64,000 bases of DNA from CAVPJW01 sp963705525 (GCA_963705525.1 CAVPJW010000004.1:1116001-1180000), one strand, 5' to 3'; counted from the first letter of the stretch, positions 25,934 to 38,678 are shown. A program made the numbers and translations. Notes: generated from the sequence alone by a model not told the origin.

Positions 25934-26746
25934 TTATCGCCTGACGCCGATGGTCACAAGATAGGTTCGCGGCATGGCGACACCGAGGTCGGACATGTTG
26001 ATTTCATGAAACGCGATAAAGTCTTTCTTCAGGCTCGCGCGCCGATCGGGATCGAGAGCGTTCGCGAGCGCTTTGGTCGGGCCATACCCGTTCACGAAGA
26101 GATCCCAGGCGGCCTCGCCACTCGGCTCGCGCATCACCGTCACGCCAGGCTCGAACTTGAGATCGAACGCGCGCCCCAGGAGCTCCTGCAACCGTTCGCG
26201 CGCGCCCCACGCAAACGGCGAGGGAGGAGGCGGCGAGGGCGCCGCCGGCATGTAGGGTCGCATCACGCCGAAGAGCCCGGCAATCGTGGAATCCGGCAAC
26301 CAGGTCGTCAAGGCCAGTCGTCCGCCCGGCTTGCACACACGCGCCAGTTCAGCCGCGGCGGCCTCGGGCTTGCTCACAAACATCACGCCGAAGGTCGAGA
26401 TCACACCGTCGAACGACGCATCGGCAACCGGCAGCGCCTCCGCATCGCCGACCTTGAAATCGATGGTGAGGCCTTCTTCGGCGGCACGGGCCTTCGCCGC
26501 CTCGATGAGGTCGGCGCTCATGTCGATGCCCGTGACCCTGGCGCCCCGCGCCGCAATGCGACGCGCGCCGCGCCCCGTGCCCGTGGCCACGTCCAGAATC
26601 TGTTCGCCCGGCTTCGGCGCCAGACGCACGACGCAATGTTCGATCGCGTCGCCAATGGACTCGCTGATCTTGTCGTACTGCCGGCCGCCGCTTCCCCACG
26701 TCTGGGCAGCCTTGAGGTTGTGCGCTTGAATCGGCTGATTCTCCAT
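25934..26746 (-). CDS. class I SAM-dependent methyltransferase (UbiE/COQ5-like)
   Basis: 270 residues. Motif I is ILDVATGTGRGA, motif II GDAEALPVADASFDGVIS, post II VCKPGGRLAL. This is the small-molecule methyltransferase type. The Pro-rich stretch SPPPPSP in the C-terminal half is unusual. AGGAGG lies five nt before the start, one of the strongest ribosome sites here. It heads the minus-strand run down to the cupin gene. Confidence 0.88.
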   Translation of the reverse strand: MENQPIQAHNLKAAQTWGSGGRQYDKISESIGDAIEHCVVRLAPKPGEQILDVATGTGRGARRIAARGARVTGIDMSADLIEAAKARAAEEGLTIDFKVGDAEALPVADASFDGVISTFGVMFVSKPEAAAAELARVCKPGGRLALTTWLPDSTIAGLFGVMRPYMPAAPSPPPPSPFAWGARERLQELLGRAFDLKFEPGVTVMREPSGEAAWDLFVNGYGPTKALANALDPDRRASLKKDFIAFHEINMSDLGVAMPRTYLVTIGVRR

Positions 26747-26824
26747 GATTCCCTCCTGACGATTACTGGCCCGTCGTTCTTATGAAGACGTCCGTTCGAA
26801 GGCGCTGACGGATGCGCGAGAGGT

Positions 26825-27805
26825 TCACGGCAATCGCTGGAAGAACTGAATCCAGTTGCCGTCGTTGTCCTTGATGATGACGTTTCTGTCTCTGGGTTCT
26901 GGCGCCTTCGTGAAGTCCAGGTACAGCGGCGTATTGCTCATCTTCAAGCCGGCGACGACATCTTCGAGACGAACCACGCGAAACGCGTATTTTCCGACGC
27001 CCTGCACGGAAGCAGGGTTGGACGCGTGAACCGCCTCGAGCCCGCTCCGCTTGATGGCGGGAACAGCCTCCGGAGACGCGAGAAATTCCAGGAATGCGCG
27101 CGCGGCCTTCGGGTGTGTCGATCGCGATAGCACGCCTCCCGAGAACGTCGTGATGCGCTGCACCTCGCCAGGAAGCGGCCCCACATACTCGACGCCTGGC
27201 ACTGACAGGAGCTCGCTGATTTGCTGAAATCCGACCTCGGCTTCCCCACGGGCCACGACGGCGCCAACCGGCTCGTTCTCGATCTTCTTGCTCTTCGAGA
27301 GGGCCTGATCCGCGATGCCCAGACGCTGGAAGAGCTCGGTCGAAACATAGATGCCGCTGACGGCGGCCGAATGAGCGATGGACTTTGCGTTGAGCAGCGT
27401 CCGCTTCAACGCCTCGACCGAGCCGATGTCCGGTTTCGGTGCGCCCGCCTTCACGACCATGCCAATGCCGGATCGCGCGAGATCGACACGGCTGTCGGCG
27501 AGGACGAGACCCTTCTTGATGAGGTCGTCGAGCGCAGCCGCGGTCACGATCACCACGTCAACGTCTTCCCCACTCTGAACGCGGCTGGGGATTGACGCGG
27601 TTCCGGTGCCCATGGCGGATGCGAGCAGCGTGATCTTGTCGTGGGATTTGCGTTCGTACTCGGGACCCAGCTCGGCCTGAGCGGCCGCGAACGCGCCTGA
27701 CATCATCACGCGGACCTCATCGGCATGCGCAGGCGCCGCCGACACGGCCACGAACGCCGCGGCTGCTGCCGCGGCGTGTACGAAAGACGATGGTTTCCTT
27801 GCCAT
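26825..27805 (-). CDS. periplasmic ModA-like substrate-binding protein fused to a partial VOC domain
   Basis: 326 residues. After the signal peptide (to about residue 28, ending APAHA) comes a complete solute-binding domain of the molybdate/ModA type (VMMSGAFAAAQAELGPEYER ... FLEFLASPEAVPAIKRSGLE). Residues about 260-326 are extra: YAFRVVRLEDVVAGLK and NVIIKDNDGNWIQFF read like the last half of a VOC (glyoxalase/bleomycin resistance) domain. No ABC permease or ATPase gene is adjacent. The substrate is unknown. ATG 27805 follows an AGGAGAGAG stretch. Confidence 0.82.
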   Translation of the reverse strand: MARKPSSFVHAAAAAAAFVAVSAAPAHADEVRVMMSGAFAAAQAELGPEYERKSHDKITLLASAMGTGTASIPSRVQSGEDVDVVIVTAAALDDLIKKGLVLADSRVDLARSGIGMVVKAGAPKPDIGSVEALKRTLLNAKSIAHSAAVSGIYVSTELFQRLGIADQALSKSKKIENEPVGAVVARGEAEVGFQQISELLSVPGVEYVGPLPGEVQRITTFSGGVLSRSTHPKAARAFLEFLASPEAVPAIKRSGLEAVHASNPASVQGVGKYAFRVVRLEDVVAGLKMSNTPLYLDFTKAPEPRDRNVIIKDNDGNWIQFFQRLP

Positions 27806-27931
27806 GGCTGTCACTCTCTCCTCGATCGAGCCGCCAAAGAGTCTCTCGCTCGACACGATTTCCATGATCAGGAACATATGGACCGCAGTACTCGTCTGCT
27901 GGTCTAGAACACTCTTCGACTCGAGCCGACC

Positions 27932-28459
27932 ATGACCAACACCCGCACTGGAATACCGCGGCTGCTCTTCGCCGCCGCCCTTCTATTGTCTCTCACCCAC
28001 GTCGACGCCCAGGCCCGACGCGGTCTCGCGCCCGACGACCCGCTCTTCCGAACGGTCGCCGCCCTCGACGCTCAGGTCTTCGCCGCCTTCAACCGTTGCG
28101 ATCTGGACACGCTCGGCCGTTTCTTCGCCGAGGATCTCGAGTTCTATCACGACATCGACGGCTTGTCGCGGTCCCGAGCCACATTCATCGAAGCCGTGAA
28201 GAATAACATCTGTGGAAAGGTCACGCGTGAACTGGTTCCGGACACGCTCGAGGTCCACCCGATGAACGGCTTCGGGGCGATCGAGATGGGCGTCCACCGC
28301 TTTCATCATCCGGGCCGCGACGACGTCGAACCGATCGGGGAGGGCAGGTTCACACATATCTGGCGGCTCGAGAACGGCGAGTGGACCATCATTCGCGTCA
28401 TCAGCTACGACCACCACGCGCTCGCCATGAGTGCGAAACTCTCCTCATCCAGGTACTGA
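27932..28459 (+). CDS. exported SnoaL/DUF4440-like NTF2-fold protein
   Basis: 175 residues with a signal peptide (ends near HVDAQ). The domain has VAALDAQVFAAFNRCDLDTL, FFAEDLEFYHDIDGL and the ending WRLENGEWTIIRVISYDHH, as in DUF4440. Function unknown. It is divergent from the binding-protein gene and overlaps the tail of the next gene by 15 bp at its 3' end. Confidence 0.85.
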   Translation: MTNTRTGIPRLLFAAALLLSLTHVDAQARRGLAPDDPLFRTVAALDAQVFAAFNRCDLDTLGRFFAEDLEFYHDIDGLSRSRATFIEAVKNNICGKVTRELVPDTLEVHPMNGFGAIEMGVHRFHHPGRDDVEPIGEGRFTHIWRLENGEWTIIRVISYDHHALAMSAKLSSSRY

Positions 28460-28876
28460 TCGGAAGGCCTCTCCCGCGATGTAGGTATCAAAGAATTCCT
28501 GAAAACGCGCGATCTTACCGTCTTTGAACGTCACCAGGTGCACGAAGTCAGATTCGTAGGTTCGTCCGGTTGGCTTGGCACGGCATTTCATATGGCCGAC
28601 GACCGCAATCGAATCGCCGGCCGCCAGGAATTGTCGCGGTTCAAGCATCAGGATCTCTTCCGACTGCTGGCCTATCCGCAGCCATTCCAGGAAGCCGGCA
28701 CGGCCATGCCTCGTGCCAGCCGCCGGATTGAAAGGATTATCCGGTTCACACCATTCGATGTCGGGGCTCATCAAGTCGAGCAGAACCTCCACCTCGCCCC
28801 GCTGAAACGCCACATACAGGTCGCGGACCACGCCGACATATTTCGTCGACGCATCGCTTCGGGATGGCTCACCCAT
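28445..28876 (-). CDS. SnoaL-like ketosteroid-isomerase-related protein
   Basis: 143 residues, no signal peptide. VRDLYVAFQRGEVEVLLDLM, MSPDIEWCEPDNPFNPAAGT and FVHLVTFKDGKIARFQEFFD are typical of the SnoaL-like family. It probably acts on or binds a small cyclic molecule. It overlaps the convergent gene by 15 bp. Confidence 0.88.
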   Translation of the reverse strand: MGEPSRSDASTKYVGVVRDLYVAFQRGEVEVLLDLMSPDIEWCEPDNPFNPAAGTRHGRAGFLEWLRIGQQSEEILMLEPRQFLAAGDSIAVVGHMKCRAKPTGRTYESDFVHLVTFKDGKIARFQEFFDTYIAGEAFRSVPG

Positions 28877-28949
28877 GGCCCATGCCTGCTGGACAAGATG
28901 CCGGCGTCGTCATGGAGTTGGAAGTATAGGGCGAGTCGTCACCATGCCC

Positions 28950-29960
28950 TCACGACGCGAGGAGCGCCTTGATCTCAGCCTCGATGAACTGAGAGTCCGA
29001 AGCGTTGAGGCCGGCGCCGGCCATGTGTCCCCACAGGGACGGAATGACCCGGAACTGCGAGCCTGGTATGCGCGCCGCGTCCGCCTTGACGTCGTCCGGT
29101 GTGAAATAGAGATCCGTTTCCGCGGCCAGCACCGTGGCTTTCGCTCTGATCGCGCCGAGCGCTCGATCCAGGCTGCCGCCGAAACCCGGAGTCGCACCCA
29201 CATCGTTCAGCTGCCACGTCCGGAGCATCGACAACAGATTGTTGGCGTCCCGGCGCATGTAGCGCTTCTCCCAGAAGCCGGTCAGGAGCTCCGGCAGCGA
29301 TTCGAATCCAAGCTGCCGATACAGTTCCTGTGTGTGGAACTGCTGGGAGAATCCCCAGCCCGCGTAGACGCGAGCGAGCGCTCGCACTCCCCGGACCGGC
29401 TGTTCCTGGTAGTCGCCGTTCATCCAGGCGGCATCAGCGGTCAGCGCGGCTCGAAGGCCTTCGAGAAAGACGACGTTATGCGGCGTGGTTTTCGCCGTGC
29501 CGCAGAACGGCGCGATGCGCTCCACCGTGTCCGGATGGCTCACCGCCCATTGAACCGCCTGTTGAGCGCCCATCGAGTACCCCACGACGAGCGCGACGCG
29601 CGTGATGCCGAATCCTCCGGTGACCAGCCGGTGCTGCGCCGTCACGTCGTCCTGAATCGTGATGGCGGGAAAGCGCATGCGGTCGTGGGGCGCCGGGGTG
29701 TTGCTTGGCGATGACGACAGGCCGTTGCCGAGCTGATCGAGCACGATGATGAAATACCGGTCCGGGTCCAGCGCCTTGCCCGGGCCGATGAGCCATTCGA
29801 CGTCGTCATGCTGAGCGGCGTATTGGGTTGGATAGAGAATCACATTGCTCCTGGCCGCATCCAGCCGTCCGTGCGTCTTGTACGCGAGCTTCGCTTCAGG
29901 AAGCACGCCGCCAGACCGAAGCGGCAGTTCGCCGAGATCGAACACGCCTTCTTGAAGCAT
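28950..29960 (-). CDS. MetX-like alpha/beta hydrolase
   Basis: 336 residues of the homoserine O-acetyltransferase (MetX) branch of alpha/beta hydrolases: GGVLPEAKLAYKTHGRLDAA, GPGKALDPDRYFIIVLDQLG, the nucleophile VVGYSMGAQQAVQWA, acid ETDLYFTPDD and His LWGHMAG. True MetX enzymes carry a different oxyanion region, so an esterase role is also possible. No methionine genes are near. Confidence 0.85.
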   Translation of the reverse strand: MLQEGVFDLGELPLRSGGVLPEAKLAYKTHGRLDAARSNVILYPTQYAAQHDDVEWLIGPGKALDPDRYFIIVLDQLGNGLSSSPSNTPAPHDRMRFPAITIQDDVTAQHRLVTGGFGITRVALVVGYSMGAQQAVQWAVSHPDTVERIAPFCGTAKTTPHNVVFLEGLRAALTADAAWMNGDYQEQPVRGVRALARVYAGWGFSQQFHTQELYRQLGFESLPELLTGFWEKRYMRRDANNLLSMLRTWQLNDVGATPGFGGSLDRALGAIRAKATVLAAETDLYFTPDDVKADAARIPGSQFRVIPSLWGHMAGAGLNASDSQFIEAEIKALLAS

Positions 29961-30021
29961 CGGTTTCCAGTGTGCGCGAACGATGGTCGAACGCTCGAGC
30001 GATTCTATCGGGTCGATGACG

Positions 30022-30498
30022 TCAGGATTTCACCGGTCGTCGTGGACGTTGTTTGTCCACAACCGCTCTGATCACCAGACGGCGCCGCGCGGTGGGATCG
30101 AATGGAACCCGTGACCGCAAAATCGCCTGGTCGATGAGCGCCCGGACCGCCGGCCTGTTCAACGTCGTGACGCCCTCGGTGAGACGGATGTTGCGGACTT
30201 GTGTGCCGCTGCCTCGCAGGAGCTTTTCAGGGTCGACTAACCTGGCGCCACGGAGGAAGCACAGCGTCACCCAACGAGGGGCCAGCACCAGAGAGAACAC
30301 CGCTTCGGAGGCTCGCTCGGAGGGTCCGAAGCCGATGACCAGCCAGTTATAGTTGTCGTAAACGAGCTCCACCGCGCCGGGCAGGCGGCCGCGCATCCAC
30401 CTGAGGACGGCCCGCGCCTGGGATGCCACCTCCGGTGTGTACTTGGCAATGAATCCCCGGAGCTGCACGGCTGGCGAAGCTGTCCTCGAAGCCTTCAT
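30022..30498 (-). CDS. DUF1801 (YdhG-like) protein
   Basis: 158 residues. LRGFIAKYTPEVASQARAVL, LPGAVELVYDNYNWLVIGFG and KLLRGSGTQVRNIRLTEG match the DUF1801/YdhG fold. These proteins are small alpha/beta proteins with no assigned activity. It lies 24 nt behind the small membrane protein gene. Confidence 0.85.
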   Translation of the reverse strand: MKASRTASPAVQLRGFIAKYTPEVASQARAVLRWMRGRLPGAVELVYDNYNWLVIGFGPSERASEAVFSLVLAPRWVTLCFLRGARLVDPEKLLRGSGTQVRNIRLTEGVTTLNRPAVRALIDQAILRSRVPFDPTARRRLVIRAVVDKQRPRRPVKS

Positions 30499-30522
30499 GA
30501 TCGCTTCGTTCGGCTGAACCTG

Positions 30523-30708
30523 CTATCGACGCGCATCCCGCCAGAGCATCAATGCCGCCCCACCGGCAACGACGACGGCGACGGCACTGACCCACATCGG
30601 GATGACGGCATCCGCCGCGGTCACCGGGACGGCAAAGATCAGGCGAAGAAGATGCGCGATTGCCACGGCCGCGAGAAGCACAATCGCCGCGAGCGTTGAA
30701 GGTTTCAT
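30523..30708 (-). CDS. small two-helix membrane protein
   Basis: 61 residues: MKPSTLAAIVLLAAVAIAHL opens the first hydrophobic helix and the second is VSAVAVVVAGGAALMLW, with a basic end. Family not recognised. The ATG overlaps the stop of the upstream PIMT gene by four nt. Its first 50 bp (start region) recur in decayed form at 31581-31637 upstream of the PIMT gene. Confidence 0.65.
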   Translation of the reverse strand: MKPSTLAAIVLLAAVAIAHLLRLIFAVPVTAADAVIPMWVSAVAVVVAGGAALMLWRDARR

Positions 30709-31568
30709 GCTGGTGGCCTTCTTCCCTTCGATGCCTTTGTGTCGAATGCCTGTGAGGCCTCCGGCTCGTCATTCATCGCAGCACCTTCGTCCGCGCAAAT
30801 CACCGGCTCGGTTTCTGGACCGCTCTTCTGAGCTCGCTGCTCAAGCCCCGGAGGCTTGCCCGTCATCGGCACGAATCGCACGGGAAGCGTTTTGAGCGTC
30901 TGTGTGCCCGTGGTCGTCCGCAGCAGGATCCGGAGTTCCTGAATCACGGTGCCGACTGGAATCGCCATCAAGCCGCCGATCTTCAGCTGCTGCACGAGAG
31001 CGGTCGGCACCTCGTCTGGCGCCGCCGTCACCATGATGCGATCGTACGGCGCGTGCTCGGGCCAGCCGAGGTAACCGTTGCCCGTCCGCACCTGAATGTT
31101 CCGATAGCCGAGATCCTTCAGCGTGTCGCGCGCCCGCTCTGCCAACGGTGCCACGATCTCGATCGTGTAGACCTCTTTCGCGAGCTCACCAAGCACTGCC
31201 GCTTGATAGCCGGATCCCGTTCCTATCTCGAGCACGCGATCACCGGGCTCGACCTCCAGCGCCTGCGTCATGAACGCCACGATGTAGGGTTGCGAGATGG
31301 TCTGATCGTAGCCAATCGGCAAGGCCGAATCGATATAGGCCGCGGCGCGCTGAGGTTCCGGAACGAACAAGTGGCGCGGCACTCTGAGCATGGCGTCCAA
31401 CACCCGCTCGCTGCGGATATCGCGCGCCTTGAGCTGCATCTCGACCATGCGCCGTCGGTCGGCGTTCCAATCGAGCGGGCCCGGTTGAGCCCCAGTGGGA
31501 CCGGCGCCGCACGTCAGAGTTGCGATGAAGAACGCGGCCCGGAACAAGAGAGCCTCTCCCATCGTCAT
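30705..31568 (-). CDS. pcm: exported protein-L-isoaspartate O-methyltransferase
   Basis: 287 residues. MVEMQLKARDIRSERVLDAM, VPEPQRAAAYIDSALPIGYD, QTISQPYIVAFMTQAL and VLEIGTGSGYQAAVLGELA are the hallmarks of PIMT, which methylates abnormal isoaspartyl residues so that they can be repaired. A hydrophobic leader (LFRAAFFIATLTCGAG) precedes the enzyme, so a periplasmic form is likely. The C-terminal tail of about 45 residues beyond the family end is acidic/charged. The start is uncertain: ATG 31568 is used, ATG 31562 and a TTG at 31547 with a GGAGAGG site are alternatives. Confidence 0.86.
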   Translation of the reverse strand: MTMGEALLFRAAFFIATLTCGAGPTGAQPGPLDWNADRRRMVEMQLKARDIRSERVLDAMLRVPRHLFVPEPQRAAAYIDSALPIGYDQTISQPYIVAFMTQALEVEPGDRVLEIGTGSGYQAAVLGELAKEVYTIEIVAPLAERARDTLKDLGYRNIQVRTGNGYLGWPEHAPYDRIMVTAAPDEVPTALVQQLKIGGLMAIPVGTVIQELRILLRTTTGTQTLKTLPVRFVPMTGKPPGLEQRAQKSGPETEPVICADEGAAMNDEPEASQAFDTKASKGRRPPA

Positions 31569-31580
31569 CAAGTACTTAAT

Positions 31581-31637
31581 GCCGCGACAATTCTCGTCTG
31601 CGAGCGTGGAAGGCTTCATCCTGTCGCCCTTCTTCTA
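31581..31637 (-). repeat. decayed second copy of the small-membrane-protein start region
   Basis: The minus strand here (GAAGAAGG, then GATGAAGCCTTCCACGCTCG) matches the leader and first codons of the gene at 30523-30708 (GAAGAAGG, GATGAAACCTTCAACGCTCG-like) over about 50 bp with a few changes. The frame then breaks off into non-matching sequence. Confidence 0.7.
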
Positions 31638-31661
31638 TTCATTGGGATCCTTTGGACGGTG

Positions 31662-32177
31662 TCACGCGAACGGCCATTGCCCGCTGCCGATGCGGTAGCC
31701 TATCGACGCCGCCCCGAGCAACGAACCGACGAGCGTCGTCACGACCGCCATGAGGTCGTGCCACGGCAGCGCTTCCAGCACCTGTTTCCTCGTCAATTCG
31801 CGGAGCGAAAAATCTGCGCGTTCGCAGCTTGGTCTCCGCCACAACGAGGAGAGGCAAGCCTTTCTCGGACGCCATCGCTGCTTCGATCTGATTCCAGGCA
31901 GTGGGGAACGCGACTGGCTCCAGCAGCCGCGCTCCATCCCCGCGAAGCTCGATGCCCGCATCGATCTTGTACCGAGAGTAGGCAACGAGGACTGCCCCCT
32001 TGCACTCGTCCATGGCTCGGCGCACGCCACGAAGGGGTTCTTGCAGTCCGAATCTTGGGGGCTCATGAGCCGAGGCGTCAATCCCGCCAGCTCGAGGGCA
32101 TTCACCAGTGCGTCGCGAGACGATTTCTGAGTATCGTTGGCCGGGGTTCCCGCACTGACGAAGACTCTTGTTGCCAT
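31662..32177 (-). pseudogene. TIR/SLOG-like domain protein with C-terminal membrane helix, two frameshifts
   Basis: The ATG at 32177 follows GAGGGAGAC. The first frame gives MATRVFVSAGTPANDTQK and ELAGLTPRLMSPQDSDCKN. At the G run 32034-32037 the reading must shift: one added base continues as RGVRRAMDECKGAVLVAYSR, FPTAWNQIEAAMASEKGLPL and LVVAETKLRT. At the A run 31808-31812 one base must be dropped, after which the first frame resumes with SLRELTRKQVLEALPWHDL and a hydrophobic helix VTTLVGSLLGAASIGYRIG to the stop at 31662. The layout (Rossmann-like sensor with acidic/Asp loops, then a helix) resembles TIR- or SLOG-type nucleotide-binding domains. The exact family is uncertain. The two indels lie in homopolymers, so they may be sequence errors. 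Confidence 0.7.
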
Positions 32178-32221
32178 GTCTCCCTCGCGATCAGGAGTCT
32201 GATCTGTCGCGTCCGACTTGT

Positions 32222-32689
32222 CTAATGCCTGCGCGTCGTATGCATGGCGACGAGCGCGCTTGGAAGGCCGACGCCGACTGCGTGAATCAACAATCCGTTC
32301 AGGACAACCGGCAGGGTCGGAAGACCGACGACGGCCGCGGATAGGGGGATGACGATCTGATTCATGACCAGATACACGAGGACGCCGTACAAGGGGCCGT
32401 ACAGCCAGGGCCGCTCGGCGAGGCGAGGGATCCTGCGGCTGAGCAAGAGGTAGGTGCCCACAATCAGGAACGCGTTGAAGAAGTGCAGCAGCGCGCCAAG
32501 AGCGCCGGCGCGGAGCCCGCCGGCATAGGCGGGCCGCCCGAGAAGACCGGAGGCGATGCTCTGCAGGATCCGGATGGGTGAGACGCCGCGCAGGCCGAAG
32601 AAGATGAAGGCATCGGCCAGATCGAGCGCGCCGACGACGAGCGTGCCGACGAAGAGCGCTCTGGACAGGGTCCATGGTCGACGTTCCAT
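32222..32689 (-). CDS. four-helix membrane protein of unknown function
   Basis: 155 residues with four hydrophobic segments (LFVGTLVVGALDLADAFIFF, ALGALLHFFNAFLIVGTYLL, GPLYGVLVYLVMNQIVIPL, LNGLLIHAVGVGLPSALVA). The loop SIASGLLGRPAYAGGLR is reminiscent of small conserved membrane proteins seen in many bacteria, but I cannot name the family. It lies 18 nt behind the amidase gene. Confidence 0.75.
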   Translation of the reverse strand: MERRPWTLSRALFVGTLVVGALDLADAFIFFGLRGVSPIRILQSIASGLLGRPAYAGGLRAGALGALLHFFNAFLIVGTYLLLSRRIPRLAERPWLYGPLYGVLVYLVMNQIVIPLSAAVVGLPTLPVVLNGLLIHAVGVGLPSALVAMHTTRRH

Positions 32690-32707
32690 CGATCGTCCCT
32701 CGCTCTT

Positions 32708-34249
32708 CTACGCTCCAGCCGCCCGTCCGATCCTCGGCGCGGGGATTCGTCCAAGCATCTGCTCCACACCGAGTCCGAGGCCGATGAGCGCGCGGTCCGT
32801 CCCGCTCGGGCCATCGAATTCGAGTGTCACGGGCAATCCGCTCTTCGTCATGCCCGCGGGCAGGACGAGGCCTGGAAGTCCTGCGGTGCTGCCCGGCGCG
32901 ATGTTGCGCGCCATCACGGTTTCGAACGACAATTTCTTTCCGCGAATCTCAACCTCGACCTCCTGCCCGATCGGCAGCGCAGGCACCATCGTCGTCGGAA
33001 ACACGAGGGCGGTGATTCTGTTGCTTGCGAAATACGTCTTGAACACTTCGCGCAGGCGCGGCAGGTGAACATCCCGCGCCGCCTGATAGACAACATCCGA
33101 GATGCCGCGCTCGGCGCCGGGAACGACGGTGCGCAGCATGTCGTTCTTCACGTCCGCGCTCGCCATTGACAGGACCTGCTCGAACGTGAACCCCGCGTGG
33201 TGGTCCCCGAGATACTTGCCGAACGCATAGAAGACGTCGTGCAGCTGAATCGGGTTGGTCGTCAACTCGATGAGGCGAGCGAGATCGGGAACGTCTGCCT
33301 CAATCAGCTCCGCGCCAGCATCCTGAAGTTTACCGATGGCTTCGCTGGCAATCCGGTCGACCTCCGGATCGAGATCGCCGAAGTAGTATCCGCGCGCAAC
33401 GCCCAGCCTGACCCCCTTCAGCCCGGTCGCGACGATCGGCGACGTGTCTCCAGTGATGACCGAATCAAAGAGCGCCAGATCGGCGACGACTCGAGCGTGA
33501 GGCCCGACCTGATCGAAGAGCGCCGTGATCGGCGCAACGCCGGTGGATGAATAGCGGCCCGTGGTCGGACGGAACGCGGCGAGGCCGCACATCGCGGCCG
33601 GCACCCGTATCGACCCTTCGGTGTCTTCAGCCACGCCGAGCGGCGCCATCCGGGCGGCAATAGCAGCGGCCGTGCCGCCGGTACTCCCGCCTGGAATCCG
33701 GCTCGGGTCGTAGGGATTCCTGACCGGCCCGAACGCGTGATTGTTGCTGGTCCAGCCCCACGACAGCTCGTGGAGGTTCGTTTTTCCGAGCACGATGGCG
33801 CCCGCGCCGACCAACGCGGCAACGATCGGAGCGTCATCTTTCGGACGGAAGTTGCGCAGCGCCGGAGTTCCCGCCGTGGTTGGATAATCCTTCGTGTTGA
33901 TGCTGTCTTTGATGGGGATTGGAAGACCGTGCAGAGGTCCGGGCGTCGATCCAGACGTCCGACGATGATCCGCCGAACGGGCAGCCTCGAGCACCCGCTC
34001 GGGTTCGAGCGCGATGAACGCGTTCAGCGACTTCGCCGCCTCGCACTGCTCGAGAAGCGCCGACGCGTACGCCTCGGCGGTGATGTCGCCGCGCTTCATC
34101 GCCGCAAGGGCGTCGACGGCGCTCAATTCGAGCAGGTCGGCGCTCGTCGTCGTCGAGGCAGGGGCGGGTCCACGATTCCAGCATCCAGCCGCGCCGATGG
34201 CCGCCACGGTGGTCGTCCAGACAAAGTCGCGACGAGAAAAGTGAGACAT
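32708..34249 (-). CDS. exported amidase (amidase signature family)
   Basis: 513 residues. Leader FSRRDFVWTTTVAAIGAAGC is twin-arginine-like and may end in a lipid-modified Cys. The amidase signature triad is present: Lys in PIPIKDSI, Ser in GGSTGGTAAAIAA and the catalytic Ser region EDTEGSIRVPAAM. It hydrolyses an amide bond of unknown substrate outside the cytoplasm. ATG 34249 has AGAGG eight nt ahead. It follows the rpoC terminator, so it starts its own unit. Confidence 0.9.
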   Translation of the reverse strand: MSHFSRRDFVWTTTVAAIGAAGCWNRGPAPASTTTSADLLELSAVDALAAMKRGDITAEAYASALLEQCEAAKSLNAFIALEPERVLEAARSADHRRTSGSTPGPLHGLPIPIKDSINTKDYPTTAGTPALRNFRPKDDAPIVAALVGAGAIVLGKTNLHELSWGWTSNNHAFGPVRNPYDPSRIPGGSTGGTAAAIAARMAPLGVAEDTEGSIRVPAAMCGLAAFRPTTGRYSSTGVAPITALFDQVGPHARVVADLALFDSVITGDTSPIVATGLKGVRLGVARGYYFGDLDPEVDRIASEAIGKLQDAGAELIEADVPDLARLIELTTNPIQLHDVFYAFGKYLGDHHAGFTFEQVLSMASADVKNDMLRTVVPGAERGISDVVYQAARDVHLPRLREVFKTYFASNRITALVFPTTMVPALPIGQEVEVEIRGKKLSFETVMARNIAPGSTAGLPGLVLPAGMTKSGLPVTLEFDGPSGTDRALIGLGLGVEQMLGRIPAPRIGRAAGA

Positions 34250-34304
34250 CGGAGTCGCCTCTCGCAAGCAGCGAGCCTGAGGCGTCGACCGCAAGGAATA
34301 CCGT

Positions 34305-34346
34305 CACAAAAGAACAACGGGCGGCGATCTCGCGACCGCCGCCCGT
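34305..34346 (-). terminator. hairpin terminator after rpoC
   Basis: A perfect 10-bp stem (ACGGGCGGCG at 34317-34326 with its complement at 34337-34346, 10-nt loop) on the minus strand is followed by TGTTCTTTTG. This is a GC-rich stem with a U-rich tail, about 100 nt after the rpoC stop. Confidence 0.8.
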
Positions 34347-34366
34347 GAAGTGTAACCGGATCGAAC

Positions 34367-34432
34367 CCAGAGCTAAAGCTCTGGCTACGTCTGACTCTGC
34401 GACTCGACTCTTTGACCTTTCGACGTTGTGAC
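34367..34432. repeat. hairpin and 8-bp periodic array after rpoC
   Basis: An inverted repeat (CCAGAGC TAAA GCTCTGG, 34367-34384) is followed by GAC triplets placed at 34393, 34401, 34406, 34414, 34422 and 34430, mostly 8 bp apart. The remaining 34250-34304 and 34433-34449 show nothing more. Confidence 0.6.
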
Positions 34433-34449
34433 CCGGCGATCTCTTGTTG

Positions 34450-38658
<4,209 letters not shown>

Positions 38659-38678
38659 GGGATCCTTGGGTGCAGGTT

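Noticed and set aside
31053..32225. Plus-strand open frame of 390 codons over the PIMT and TIR-like region
   Set aside because: Antisense to the PIMT gene and without domain sequence.
1..34250. Insertion sequences, integrases or phage genes
   Set aside because: No transposase, integrase or terminal inverted repeat was recognised despite the accessory character.
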